From contig OX422223.1 of assembly GCA_949130495.1 (NCBI GenBank), positions 78,985,251 to 79,049,250 of the forward strand: DNA of 64,000 nucleotides, in the 5' to 3' direction. Under the pieces are notes generated by a model, which searched no databases, was not told where the DNA came from, and saw nothing but the letters and a program-made list of their open reading frames with translations. This stretch comes from Sambucus nigra. Its lineage: Eukaryota; Streptophyta; Magnoliopsida; Dipsacales; Adoxaceae. The position numbers and the translations under genes were made by a program. Every line of letters begins with the position of its first letter. Position 1 is the stretch's first letter. Positions 53,201-63,432 of the stretch are shown here, piece by piece.

Positions 53201-54420
53201 TGATATCGTAGGTCGGCATCGAGTAGTGTTTTGATAACATAATAAATCGGTGCTTGGTTCCCTAACTCTCGTAAACTTAATCTAAGTTAACTACATGATT
53301 AGATTTTGATAAGTACAAGTAAAGAGCGTTCCCTAAATCAGAACTGCGTGCAAAGGTGGTTTGCTTAGATAATTCTTGATTTCTTTCAACATCATGGAGA
53401 ATTACTCATTTCACTCCCCACTATTTTTCATTCTCAATAATTGGAAAAAAGTTTGTCATCACTCTAAGGACTTTGAAATGAACCGATTAAGGGTGACGAG
53501 CATTTCAGTCATATTTTGAACCTCCCTTATGGTTTTGGGATGTTAAATTTTCCTTACTGCTTCGATTTGGTTGGTATTGGCATCATTGCCTCTTTGGTTG
53601 ACCAGATAGCTAGTGAATTACCAGACTTGCTCCAAAGTAACACTTTGTCATATTAATCCTCATTTTGTAGTGATGAATAACTTCAAAAAAAATTTAGAGC
53701 TCTGAGAGATGGCTATTTTTTCTTGATTTTTACCAACATCTTGTCAATGTATAGTCCCATGGTGTTCCTAGAATTTATCATGAACATCTTTGTGACCAAT
53801 CATTGGTAGGTTGATCCTATTTTGTTTAGCCTAAAGATGATTCAGACTTACAGTTTGAATTTTATGCCCGTTTTCCCAAAAGAGTCCGTTTTGGACTGCT
53901 CATCAACAGCCTGGTGGGGAATCTCTTTTGGTGGATTAATCTTTGACTTTTACTATGGTTAGGCTATATGCGGCATTGGGAATACATGTCACATTGTATA
54001 ATAATAAAGAGCGAGTGTGGTGATGAAGAATTTTTTCTCCTCATCGGGTCCGAACAAGCGAATCTGAAGGTAACTCAAGTGTGCGTCCAAAAAACTCATC
54101 CATCCATGGCTAGTTGTGGGATCAGCCAGTTGATCTATCTTTAGAATGGAAAAGTTATCATTGGGCCATGCCTTGTTTAGGTCAAATAAGTCAATGCAGA
54201 CCCTCCATTTTGTGTTGCTCTTCCTTACCACAACTGGATTTGAAAGACAATTAGGTAATTGAACTTCATTGATCGACCTTATTGAAATAAGTTTTTCGAC
54301 CTCTTCCTCTATTGCCTTTGTTTTCTTCGAAGTTATCCAGCGCACTTTATGGGTCACCAGCAAGAATTCTCGATTGACGTGAAGCCTTTAACACATGACC
54401 TTTGGGTTTATGTCGGGCAT
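53201..54420 (-). pseudogene. Tat-A reverse transcriptase
   Basis: An open 124-codon section (54363-53989) holds KKTKAIEEEVEKLISIRSIN, NPVVVRKSNTKWRVCIDLFD, LNKAWPNDNFSILKIDQLAD and FLDAHLSYLQIRL, i.e. fingers and the start of the palm with the first catalytic Asp. Below 53989 only decayed pieces of the RT palm/thumb are visible and I could not confirm the YVDD box. Inactive. Upstream is the protease, downstream RNase H. Confidence 0.78.
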
Positions 54421-55100
54421 ATCATATGGTTTCCAAGAGAATAGGTCCTCATTCTCTTTGAGGAAGGTGACCAACTCGCCTTTTCTCTATGAGTGAGGGA
54501 ACTACCAATGAGGAATTTTTTATATTTTATCATAAAAATAAAACCACTTGGAGTGTCTCCATGACCTTGTTATCAGAGACTCTTGTATTTTCTACCCCCG
54601 ATCGCCCGTTTTTCAGCTGTTATTTGGTGAGGAGCGAACCTTTCGTGTTTATATCCACCTTTTATTTATTTATCTATTGCTTTGGTTTGAACTTTGCGAT
54701 AAAGCATTGTTAAGTAGAAGATTGGTTGCCACGCATCTCCATTACTCCTCGGTCGATAATGCATTTGAGCTTCTAGTGATACGTGGATGGGACTTCCTTC
54801 ATCCCGTGCATCCATCCCCTTCCAAGGATTGTGTTATATGAGGAATCGACGTCAATGACCAAGAATTCGATGAGATTTGAAATACCTCCTTTCCATAATA
54901 GTGGAACCAACTTCCCTAGTGGCATAGTCATTTTCCCACAAATCCGTTCAGAGGGATAGTAGCCTCCTTAAGGTCTTTTAGCTGTAAGTTAAGTTGATTG
55001 AAAAGTTTTAGATACATATCTTCCAAGGATCTTTCGTGATCGACTAGTAGCTTATCCACATCTCAGTTGGTAATTCAAAATGTGATTACTAACACGTCGT
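54421..55100 (-). pseudogene. Tat-A aspartic protease
   Basis: The active-site region VLVDxGSS is seen as LLVDHERSLEDMYLKLFNQL at about 55045-54985. The Asp remains but the following Gly-Ser motif is lost. The second conserved block EFLVIDVDSSYNTILGRGWM lies at about 54885-54825, followed by STYHxKLKC. Frames are interrupted, so inactive. Confidence 0.65.
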
Positions 55101-56668
55101 GGTATTGCGTTATTACTCCAACCAAATTTTCTTTTGTGAAAATAAGATGTTTAGTGTAGTTTAGCTCTTCTAGTCGACGATGTTTGTAGATAGTGGGTTT
55201 AGTAATATCGATATGTAAAGCCTCCACTATTGCAGTGATACTCTTCATCTCCATCTTGATAGCGTTTCCTTTGATTTGATTAAGACTAAAGGCTCATGGA
55301 TTATTGCAAATCCATGCCCCAATTCATCATCTTCAAGGACATTATATAGCTTTTTTTCACACTCCGCTTAACTTTTGGCATTATTCTTTTCCACTAAATC
55401 ATCCAAATGATCGTCATGGGTTATCTCCTCGAGATGTAGTTTCAATACCTTATAGCTCTCTCTTTTGTGCCCATGTTTCTTGTAGTAGGAACACCCCAAG
55501 GCGGTGTTTCTCTTGGAAAGATCTCCCTCCATCCTCCTAGGACACTAACATTTTCCTGGTTTATTCCTCTGACCACATCTTCGACTTTAGCATATTTTTT
55601 TATCCTCGACATCAGTTCATTGATAGTGGTTGCTTCCTTTTTTATGAGGGAGTTTTATAGCATGAAGTTATTCGACAAGATGATCTTGAAGGAAGCTAAT
55701 GCAACCTACTCGGTAAGTCTTCCACCTTATAGTATATTTCTCAATATCGTCAGGCATATTCTCGTAGGGCCTCCTATAGATTATTCTTTATCATAAGGGG
55801 TGAATCCATACTTTTAGTATGGATGCTTCTTTCTGATGAATCTAGTGGTGAAAGCCTCGACGAGATATTTGAAGCAAGAAATGGACCAGTGAGAAAGCCT
55901 CTCGAACCACTTTTGTGCCATGTCTCCCAAGATTGAGGGAAAGATTCGTCACACTATAAGTTCATTGTTGTTCCAAAGAGTAATGGCTTGGCGATACTAG
56001 CAATACTGGCAAACATGATCGGTAGGATCTGTTATCCTATCATAGATTTTGAACCTGGGCGCAAAAAAAAAATCGTAGGCTAGAACTCTTCAATCGATCG
56101 AGTGAATGGAAATCTCATTTAGCTTAAAAGATCCATTTTGGCTATATCCTCAGTGGTTTTATCTCCTCGATAATCTCGGTGGTCATCCATCTACCTTCGT
56201 ATAAGGTTACATAGGTCTTCTTTTCCATGAAGGCTGCTTGGCCGAGTTTTACTTTCTCGCGACCTTTCCTAGGGGGAGATATCTAGGTTGCGATGTGAGT
56301 TCCTTCTGCGGCTACGAGTTCTACTCATCTGAAGGTTCGGAGTACAAGTGATCTCATGATGTTTGCATTTTTCCCTTTGAATCTCTTCCTCCATAATATC
56401 TAGATGGCGCTGGAAGCGAGCAAAGGAGTGTGGTTGTCTCTTATTCGCGAAGATGTTTTTTCTAAGCATCTACGAGTTGTAATATTTGATTGGACCATGA
56501 TGGTTCATTGAATTCTACCATTTTCTCCTCTCGAGGATGGTAACGAGGATTAGGGTTACCATGATGTTGTTAAAGCCTAACCACAGATCTGACCTTGGGG
56601 GATGTGTTCAGTGTGATATCCCTGATGGTCATCACGAGATTCGGGTATCCATCTTGTGAGTGAGACAT
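55101..56668 (-). pseudogene. Tat-A gag
   Basis: A candidate start ATG at 56668 (MSHSQDGYPNLVMTIRDITL) lies just after the PBS. The gag core is recognisable around 56070-55700 (FKIYDRITDPTDH, IFPSILGDMAQKWFERLSHW, SISCFKYLVEAFTTRFI) and INELMSRIKKYAKVEDVV at about 55620-55570. Many stops and frameshifts; non-functional. The assignment rests on block order and partial similarity to Tat gag proteins. Confidence 0.65.
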
Positions 56669-56710
56669 GATGCAATTACTGTCAGTTGGTGAGACTGAAA
56701 AATGAAATCT

Positions 56711-56730
56711 TTCCCGCAGACGACGCCAAC
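56711..56730 (-). other. Tat-A primer-binding site
   Basis: GTTGGCGTCGTCTGCGGGAA on the minus strand directly after the 5' LTR; the TGGCG(C/T)CGTC-type site of Tat/Ogre elements. Confidence 0.75.
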
Positions 56731-57066
56731 TGTAGGTGGTCAAATCTTATTATTAAAGATTCAATTCACACAAGCCAAAAAAATAATCAGTTGCAGTCAA
56801 AGTTAACATTATACACAGAAAGAAAAAGTACGTGGTTCGAAAATGTGCCTACATCCACGAGAGCAAGGTTTACAATTATAATAGAACATGGAGGAGTATC
56901 GGCTCTTTAAATACTGTGACAGTTATCATCAGTTGATCGGAATTATCTCCTCCTTGATTCTCGCATGTTATTTATTTATGGAGATTATCCACGTGACGAT
57001 GACAACTGATTGGATTAATAGGCCACATGATTATTATCCATGTGTTGCGAACTATTTTCCGTCACT
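56731..57066 (-). repeat. Tat-A 5' LTR
   Basis: Matches 14331-14748 with about 70 bp missing. The plus-strand start TGTAGGTGGTCAAATC adjoins the PBS. Confidence 0.78.
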
Positions 57067-57076
57067 TACTTGATCA
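57067..57076. repeat. Direct repeat at the right edge of Tat-A
   Basis: TACTTGATCA, identical to 14321-14330. Confidence 0.65.
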
Positions 57077-57131
57077 AGTTTTATTTTTATCGGGGTTTAA
57101 TCGTAGCTACTAACACATTTTCAAATAGGTC

Positions 57132-57247
57132 ATGCTAAAGGTATCACATTTTTTTCGACACCATGCAGTGCCTAAAAGTAATTGTACATTGTGTTTTAAT
57201 AATTAATGTCGTAGTTTTAGAGAGAAAAGATAGGATTCCTTTAGCAC
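57132..57247. mobile_element. Possible small MITE
   Basis: ATGCTAAAGGTATCA at the left is mirrored by GGATTCCTTTAGCAC at the right (complement GTGCTAAAGGAATCC). About 116 bp, non-coding, no clear target duplication. Confidence 0.35.
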
Positions 57248-57386
57248 AATTGATGTGGGTAAATTATACATTCACATGCCAATAAATGCTACATAGTTTT
57301 AAACCATTTTTCGTCTTCTCACTTCTATCTTCCTAAGCCATCCACCCCCCAGTAGCCCAACATTTCCAAGTTTTCACAACTGAAAT

Positions 57387-57387
<1 letters not shown>
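57248..57387. other. Short spacer, nothing recognised
   Basis: AT-rich, no feature. Confidence 0.4.

Positions 57388-57440
<53 letters not shown>
57388..57440. repeat. Compound (TA)n(CA)n microsatellite
   Basis: A TA run to 57405 then a CA run to 57440, abutting the inverted-repeat element. The mirror-image (TG)n(TA)n lies at its other end. Confidence 0.95.
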
Positions 57441-57442
<2 letters not shown>

Positions 57443-58002
57443 GGCCCCCTCCTGTAAGGACTTCTTATAGTGCAGACCCCGTTACATACCATTTTTTTTA
57501 AATCGTAAAAAAATGAATTTTTTGATGAAACTTCATGAGTATGATCTCCACGGTGAGAAGATCATCTCTAATTTTTTTCCATTAAAAAATCAATAAAAAA
57601 CCGTTCAGATGAGGTGGTGTGTTAAAAATAATATAAATATACATTTTCGACCGTTGAAATGTTAACGATCATCTCACCCACTTTTTGATGGAATTGTTTT
57701 ATGAAACTTCATGGATATGATCTCGACAGTGAGATTATCATATCTATGAAGTTTCATCAAAAAATTCAATCAATAAAGTGGTTGGCACCGACCCAACAAA
57801 TCAACGATTGAAAATGAATATTTATACCATTTTTTACATATCACCTCATCTCAACGATTTTTTTATGAAAAAAATTGGAGATGATCTTCTAACCGTGGAC
57901 ATCATATCCATGAAGTTTCATCAAATAATTCATTTTTTTACTATTTTAAAAAATGGTATGTACTTGGGTCTGCACCATAAGGAGTCCTCACAGGAGACTT
58001 TA
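57441..58002. mobile_element. Fold-back element with long inverted repeats
   Basis: The left end AAGGCCCCCTCCTGTAAGGA, then CTTATAGTGCAGACCC and CGTTACATACC, pairs with the right end GGTATGTACTTGGGTCTGCA, then CCATAAGGAGTCCTCACAGG. Pairing continues inward through ATGAAACTTCATG and GATGATCTTC(T/A) for about 150 bp. Internal GAAACTTCATGGATATGATC words repeat in both orientations (57530, 57705, 57745, 57905). Non-coding. Confidence 0.75.
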
Positions 58003-58036
<34 letters not shown>

Positions 58037-58037
58037 A
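58003..58037. repeat. Compound (TG)n(TA)n microsatellite
   Basis: Mirror image of the array at 57388-57440. Confidence 0.95.
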
Positions 58038-58407
58038 GTCTCTATTTTTTCCTAGATATTATTGAATTTTCATTGAGAAAATTTTCCTCATTAAAGTAAA
58101 TCAGCTAGAAAATTCATATATTTTATATGATTTAGGCGAATTCTTTAATAAATTATAAACATAATTAAATATTGTTTCAAATTGAATTTTTTTAGAAAAA
58201 TACCTAGGAATTAAAAGAAAAATATAGCAGAGGAAAAACTTATGGGAAATTCACAAGTATTTTTTTTAACTTTCAGATTGATTTAGATAGAATTTTAATA
58301 GATTTTCTTAAAAATTTTGAATATATATTATTGATCCATAATTTTTATAAATTTCCCCTAGAATATTCATGTTATGAAAAGATTTTGTAAATATTCATGA
58401 TATATAT
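58038..58407. other. AT-rich spacer, nothing recognised
   Basis: No domain, repeat pair or terminus seen. Confidence 0.45.
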
Positions 58408-58667
58408 GGAGAGGTTCAGAGGCGAACATAAAAGATGAACATTGTAATTCCTTTATTGTAATTGGTCTGTGTCAGCGGCAACGGACACGCGTATTTTTTA
58501 TTACATCCATGTGACGTGTGTTCGTTGTCACTGGAGTGTGTCACACGCGTGTCCATTACCACTGGTGCGGATCAATTACAACAAATAATTACGATTGATT
58601 GGGTGTTGGGTGTTTTTTATTAAGATTCATTAAAATGTTCATATTTTATGTTCACGTTTGAACCTCT

Positions 58668-58670
<3 letters not shown>
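58408..58670. mobile_element. MITE of the same family as 3138-3578
   Basis: The ends GGAGAGGTTC and GAACCTCTCC match those of the fold-back element at 3138-3578. The arms contain GTAATTGGTCTGTGTCAGCG, comparable to GTAATTGGTCCGCGCCAGCG. It is shorter (263 bp) with a different loop (GACACGCGT words). TA sequence on both sides. Confidence 0.75.

Positions 58671-58728
<58 letters not shown>
58671..58728. repeat. (TA)n microsatellite
   Basis: A TA run of about 58 bases between the MITE and the copia LTR. Confidence 0.95.
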
Positions 58729-58733
<5 letters not shown>

Positions 58734-59935
58734 AACGCTATAATTCCCTATGGATATACGGATTAAACAGAAATGTTGTCTAAATAGTTTACCAATTTTA
58801 ATCTTAACCTAAGCATGCATCTAGGTGATATAAGCAAGAATAAAATAGCAAATCATAACACGGCAATGTACAAGGAAAACACACAACAGGAAAAACCTCG
58901 GACGGACCAGCCACACATGTCCACTACGATATATGTCTATATACAAGAACAACTTAGATTTACTAAACGACTCGACACCTTTAAGCCTTGACGCGTATCT
59001 TGATCTTTGCCACCTTCTTCGTAGCCACTGTTGGAAGCCTTCCAACAGCCAATACAATGCAGGCGCTTTTCCACATCTTAGTATCCCACTGATCTTACTT
59101 GTCTCGTGACTAGACCTTCCTCTGCATAATGCAAGCACAGTCTCTATCACTTCGAAACGCTCTCAATATTTAGAGCAAATAGCCTTGGTGCAGCACACAA
59201 GAGATCTCAAACAAACATGTGATTGTGAAATTTGGATCTCAAAACAATGGGTGTAAACTAGGGTATGGGAGGCACAAGATATGTTCTTTCAAAACGTTAT
59301 CGCAAACCTCTTCCTCAAAAAAAATTTGCCAGCAATCTTATTTATAGAAACATGAAAAATGAGGCGGCACAAAAATCGAGAAAACTTGTTTGAACGAAAT
59401 ACGTAGGGTCATTCTAACGAAGTAAGCATTCTCGTTCGAACATAAAAAAAATCTTGTTCGAACGAAACTAATAAACTCATTTGAATGGAGATCGAATAAG
59501 TTTTGAATGACTAGGTTTTATAAAACAGACGAAACTCATTTAAACATCGTTTGAATGAAAACATATATCTCATTTGAACCAAAGAAAAAACTCGTTCATA
59601 CGGCTAATGAAAACTCGTTTGAACAGACAGAAAAACTTGTTCGAACGGCTTTAAACAAAAATCGTTTTTCTTTGAAAATTATTTTTACAAAAATAACCTC
59701 AGTTTAAAAAGGTACACCCAAACAATGTATCCAGGGATCAAATATAAATATTCATTCATGCCTTATTGAGATACCTTGGATGTTGAAGATGAAACTCAAT
59801 GTCGCTTTAACTTCGTCGCTGCGGTCTTCAATCACACACCATAGACTTGAAGGAAAAACAACTCAAATCATAACCTATGATTTAAACAAGTTTTGTCCAA
59901 ATAGAATAAAGCCAATATACATACAAATTGACTCG
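58729..59935 (-). repeat. Copia 3' LTR
   Basis: Aligns with 62251-63432, from TGAAAAACGCTATA to CATACAAATTGACTC. It contains the CGTTCGAACG-like array (59390-59660). Confidence 0.82.
59385..59660. repeat. Array of degenerate CTCGTTCGAACGA motifs, 3' LTR
   Basis: About 12 variants in 275 bases, for example CTCGTTCGAAC, CTTGTTCGAACGAA, CTCATTTGAA, CTCGTTTGAAC and CTTGTTCGAACGG, spaced irregularly at 15-35 bases. Confidence 0.7.
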
Positions 59936-59990
59936 ACTGAAAATTTTCCCTTACAAATCTTCCCCTTTGGTTATTCCTAGACAAAACTTA
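59936..59990 (-). other. Copia polypurine tract region
   Basis: On the minus strand CCAAAGGGGAAGATTTGTAA followed by GGGAAAATTTTC next to the 3' LTR, like the AAAGGGGGAGATTG tract of SIRE-type elements. Confidence 0.65.
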
Positions 59991-61291
59991 AAATAAAAAC
60001 TATTGGGCCGTCAAGCTCACTAAAGACTTAATCCTAACCCCAAAAGGAAAAAGCATAGACGCTTAACCTTCATAAACTTGAGTATCTTTGCTCTTATAAA
60101 ATCATATCTAGGTATAGATACCAATAATGCACAATCATATATAAGTATAAACACCACAAAAGACATAAAGAACATAAGCTTTCCACACTCGTACGGCATC
60201 AATGTGTTTAAACAAATGTGGTACGGAGTGAAGGATCGTGAACTAGAAAACAAAATAAATATGTCACAATCACTCAAGAATGTCCAAGGAGTTCTATTTT
60301 GCTGCATTAATTTATCAAATTTTGATTTAGCATCAAGTGACAAATAAAAAACTCAAAATGGACAAGCATACACAATGGACACTAGCCTAGAAAATATTGA
60401 TGATTCATATCAATAGCATCAAACATTTAAGATTAACTAGGAGTCATTGTGCAAACAGATTGATCTTCAATTTAACACCCACAAAATTATAGATATTCAA
60501 TTTATTTATCTCTCATTTTGAAGATATCACACTTTTGAAGCATCAATTTTGAAACATTGACCTTGGTAATTTTTCTTTTCCTTTGCCTCAATTTTCTTTT
60601 AGTCTCTTTCCAACGGTGGCCTTTCACTCAAAGGATATGTACTCCCTTCTTAGCCTTTTTCCCATTGCACAACTATATTTTTCAAACAAAAAACCAATTC
60701 ACGGGCAATGGCTCTTACATGTATAAATCCTCTAATTAAATAGATATGTATATGACAAGATGGATAGGAGAACACCTAACTTAGATCATGTAATATAAGT
60801 AGTTAAAATCCAAAAGAGCACGTGCAAGTGCGTGCGAAGGCATATACAAAGTGAATCCATTAAGCAAATCAAGTTCTAATAACTCCATGCAAGTATGATT
60901 AAGAACAATCCAAATCATTGTAAACCATAATCAAATGTCCTACCCATATATAAACATGGAACTAATGAGATTCAAATACACTTACATGCCACATAAAATG
61001 TGTAAAACCAAACTACACAAAACAAAAATATTTTTGAGTTTTTTAAACATTTTTCAAAACGACTCAAAAGATAAGCAAAATATTTTTTTTGTTTTTATCA
61101 ATAAGACCCAATAAGTGAAAAATCATAATACAAAAGACACAAATATCATACAACTAGCAATAACATATAACATGAAGCACAAGAACTAGTGTGTGAAAAA
61201 TATGCAAATACAATCAACCATAAGATATAGCATGTGAAGAATCACGTGGAAGCATGCGAGAATCAACAAGTCTAACATTCAATGTCTCCAA
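59991..61291. other. Copia internal region without coding sequence
   Basis: AT-rich. Pol is absent, and the frames here are short and domain-free. Confidence 0.5.
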
Positions 61292-62236
61292 TCATTTTCT
61301 AACCCAAACAGGTGAAAATTTTAATGCATCGAATTTTGGGAACCATGGGGACAGGGGATATAGACTTCCCATGACCTCTTCTTTAAGATCATAACAAAAC
61401 TTCCTAAGGTGACATTTCCTACCACAATGCGAGCATGTGTAAACACAAGATATTTTACCCTTGGGTTGACCTTTTCTAATGTCCTTGGCAACTGTTGATA
61501 CTCTCAAATACATGGTCTTGGCTTTAGCAGCGGAAGTTTTCGAATTATCGAAGCCAATACCAAATATGTCATTTTTTATTTGGACGATGCCTAACATCTT
61601 ATCCAACTTTTCCAACCTAGATTCCAAATCAAATTTGATACGACTTGAGTCTCTTAACTTATCTTCTAACTTTAAAATCCTAGACTCAAGCAAAGACGAC
61701 TCTTTAAACTTTAGGGACTCATTCTTTATATTTTCAACCATTCCTAGAAGGGTATCTCACTCCCCCTCAATGTAATCAAACTTATCCCTTAGAGTCTTCT
61801 CAAGTGCCCTTAAAGAATCAAATAATTTATCATTATCTTCTATGACACATTCTTTCACCCTAGTCTCTTCATTCTTAGAGTTCTTTAACTCATTCTCTAA
61901 AACACGAACTTTAGCCTCACTCTCTTTCTTAGACAACTCTAAATTATGGAAATCAGGTTTCATATCCTTGAGTTTCTCATAAAGAATATCTCTTTGGCTT
62001 TGAATAGGTCACAAAAATTCAATTTCATCTTTTAAAACCAAATTTTCTTTTTCAAGAAATTTAGCTCTTTTTGCAAACTTCAAATTCAAATGGTTTAACT
62101 TTTCAACACGACTATGAAGCTCATTAAACTCCTCTCGTATATCAAAATCATCATCATCCCTCAAAACTTCGAAAGACTTATCACAATGATGACCCATTGA
62201 GAGAAACAAAAAAAAAACGAGAACAGCATTAAACAA
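61292..62236 (-). pseudogene. Copia gag, C-terminal coiled-coil and zinc-knuckle part
   Basis: One frame of about 315 codons, with in-frame TGA at about 62009 and 61757, and no frameshift. It starts MFNAVLVFFLFLSMGHHCDK. It continues with long heptad-type helices (FNELHSRVEKLNHLNLKFAK, ELSKKESEAKVRVLENELKN, ESSLLESRILKLEDKLRDSS), then KLDKMLGIVQIKNDIFGIGF and the zinc knuckle CSHCGRKCHLRKFC (CX2CX4HX4C). These parts follow the order of SIRE-type copia gag C-termini. The N-terminal capsid domain is missing and the frame abuts the 5' LTR, so an internal deletion removed it. Two nonsense codons make function unlikely. Confidence 0.75.
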
Positions 62237-62250
62237 GGATCAAGACAATT

Positions 62251-63432
62251 TGAAAAACGCTATAGTGTCCTAGCGTTATACAGATAAACAAACAAATACA
62301 ATTTTTTTACTTTTCAAAGTTATCTTTGCACCAATTAAACCAAATTGTCCAAAAAGTTTATCAATTTTCATCTTGACCTAAGCATGCATCTATGTGATAT
62401 AAGCAAGAATAAAATAGCAAACCACAACACGGAGATGTACGAGGAAAACCCAGAATAGACACAAGTCCACTATGATATATGTCTATGTACAAGAATAACT
62501 TAGACTTACTCAACGACTCAGCGCCTTCAAGCCTTTTACACGCTTATTTATTCCTTGTCACCTTCTTCGTAACTACTGTTGGACGTCTTCCAATAGCCAA
62601 AACAATGCAGGCGCTTTCCCACATCTCGGTATCCCACCAATCTTACTTGTCTCTTGAACGATCAAACCGTCGCACAACACAAACACGATTTCCATCGCTT
62701 CAAAACGCTCTCAATATGTAAAGCAAACAACCTTGGTGCACCACACAAGAGATCTCAAACAGACATATGTATGTGAAACTTGGATATCAAAACAATGGGT
62801 GTAAACTAGGGTTTGAGAGGCACAAGATATGTTCTTTAAAAACGTTTTCGCAAACCTCTCTCAAAAACTTTTTACCAACACTTCTATTTATAGAAAACAT
62901 GAAAAACGAGGCAACACAAAAGTCGAGAAAACTCATTCGAGCGAAATATGTAGGGTCGTTCGAACGAAGTAAGCATTCTCGTTCAAACCAAAAACATTCT
63001 TAACTCGTTTGAACAGAGATCGACATTTGAACAGAGTTTGAACGAAAACGTACCTCTCTTTTGAACCAAAGGCAAACTCGTTCAAACGACTAATGAAAAC
63101 TCATTTAAACATACTGAAAAACTCGTTCGAACGACTTTAAATAAAAATTATTTTCTTTGAAAATTATATTTACAAAAAATGCCTTAGCTTAAAAACTAAC
63201 ACCCAAACAATGTATCCAGGGATCAAACATAAATATGCATTCATGCATCATTGAGATCCCTTGAATGTTGAAGACGAAAGTTAACATGAAACTCGATATC
63301 GCTTTAACTTGGCTGCTACGGTCTTCAATCACACATCATAGGCTTGAAGGACAAACAACTCAAAGCCTAACCTATGACTCAAAAAAAATTTGTCCAAATT
63401 AAATAAAGCCAATATACATACAAATTGATTCA
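62251..63432 (-). repeat. Copia 5' LTR
   Basis: Copy of 58729-59935; it ends ACAAATTGATTCA. No standard TGGTATCAGAGC primer site follows on the minus strand, consistent with deletion next to the LTR. Confidence 0.82.
62930..63145. repeat. Array of degenerate CTCGTTCGAACGA motifs, 5' LTR
   Basis: About 10 variants (CTCATTCGAGCGAA, GTCGTTCGAACGAAG, CTCGTTTGAACAGAG, CTCGTTCAAACGACT, CTCGTTCGAACGACT), in the same order as in the other LTR. Confidence 0.7.

Larger units (their letters stand above)
14331..57066 (-). mobile_element. Tat-A: outermost Ty3/gypsy Tat/Ogre-like element
   Basis: Two short LTRs face in the same direction (14331-14748, 56731-57066), bounded by the direct repeat TACTTGATCA. 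On the minus strand the order is 5' LTR, PBS, gag, protease, RT, RNase H, then Tat-B inserted (52517-16528), then integrase and 3' LTR. The pol joins correctly across the insertion: the RNase H end near 52518 is followed by the RNase H-integrase linker at 16527. All domains carry frameshifts or stops, and the LTRs have diverged by roughly a quarter by eye, so it is old. Without the nested elements Tat-A would be about 6.7 kb. Confidence 0.8.
58729..63432 (-). mobile_element. Copia (SIRE-like) non-autonomous element
   Basis: LTRs 58729-59935 and 62251-63432 (about 1.2 kb, roughly 85% alike by eye), TGAATC...TTTTTCA on the minus strand. The internal 2.3 kb keeps the C-terminal half of a coiled-coil gag with zinc knuckle and a purine-rich tract AACCAAAGGGGAAGATTTG typical of SIRE/Maximus elements. 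No protease, integrase, RT or RNase H. Flanks are TA-rich on both sides (ATATA), so a target duplication is possible but not diagnostic. Confidence 0.78.

Noticed and set aside
59385..59660. Heat-shock elements in the copia LTR
   Set aside because: The palindrome TTCGAA lacks the two-base spacing of nTTCnnGAAn; I report the array without naming a factor.
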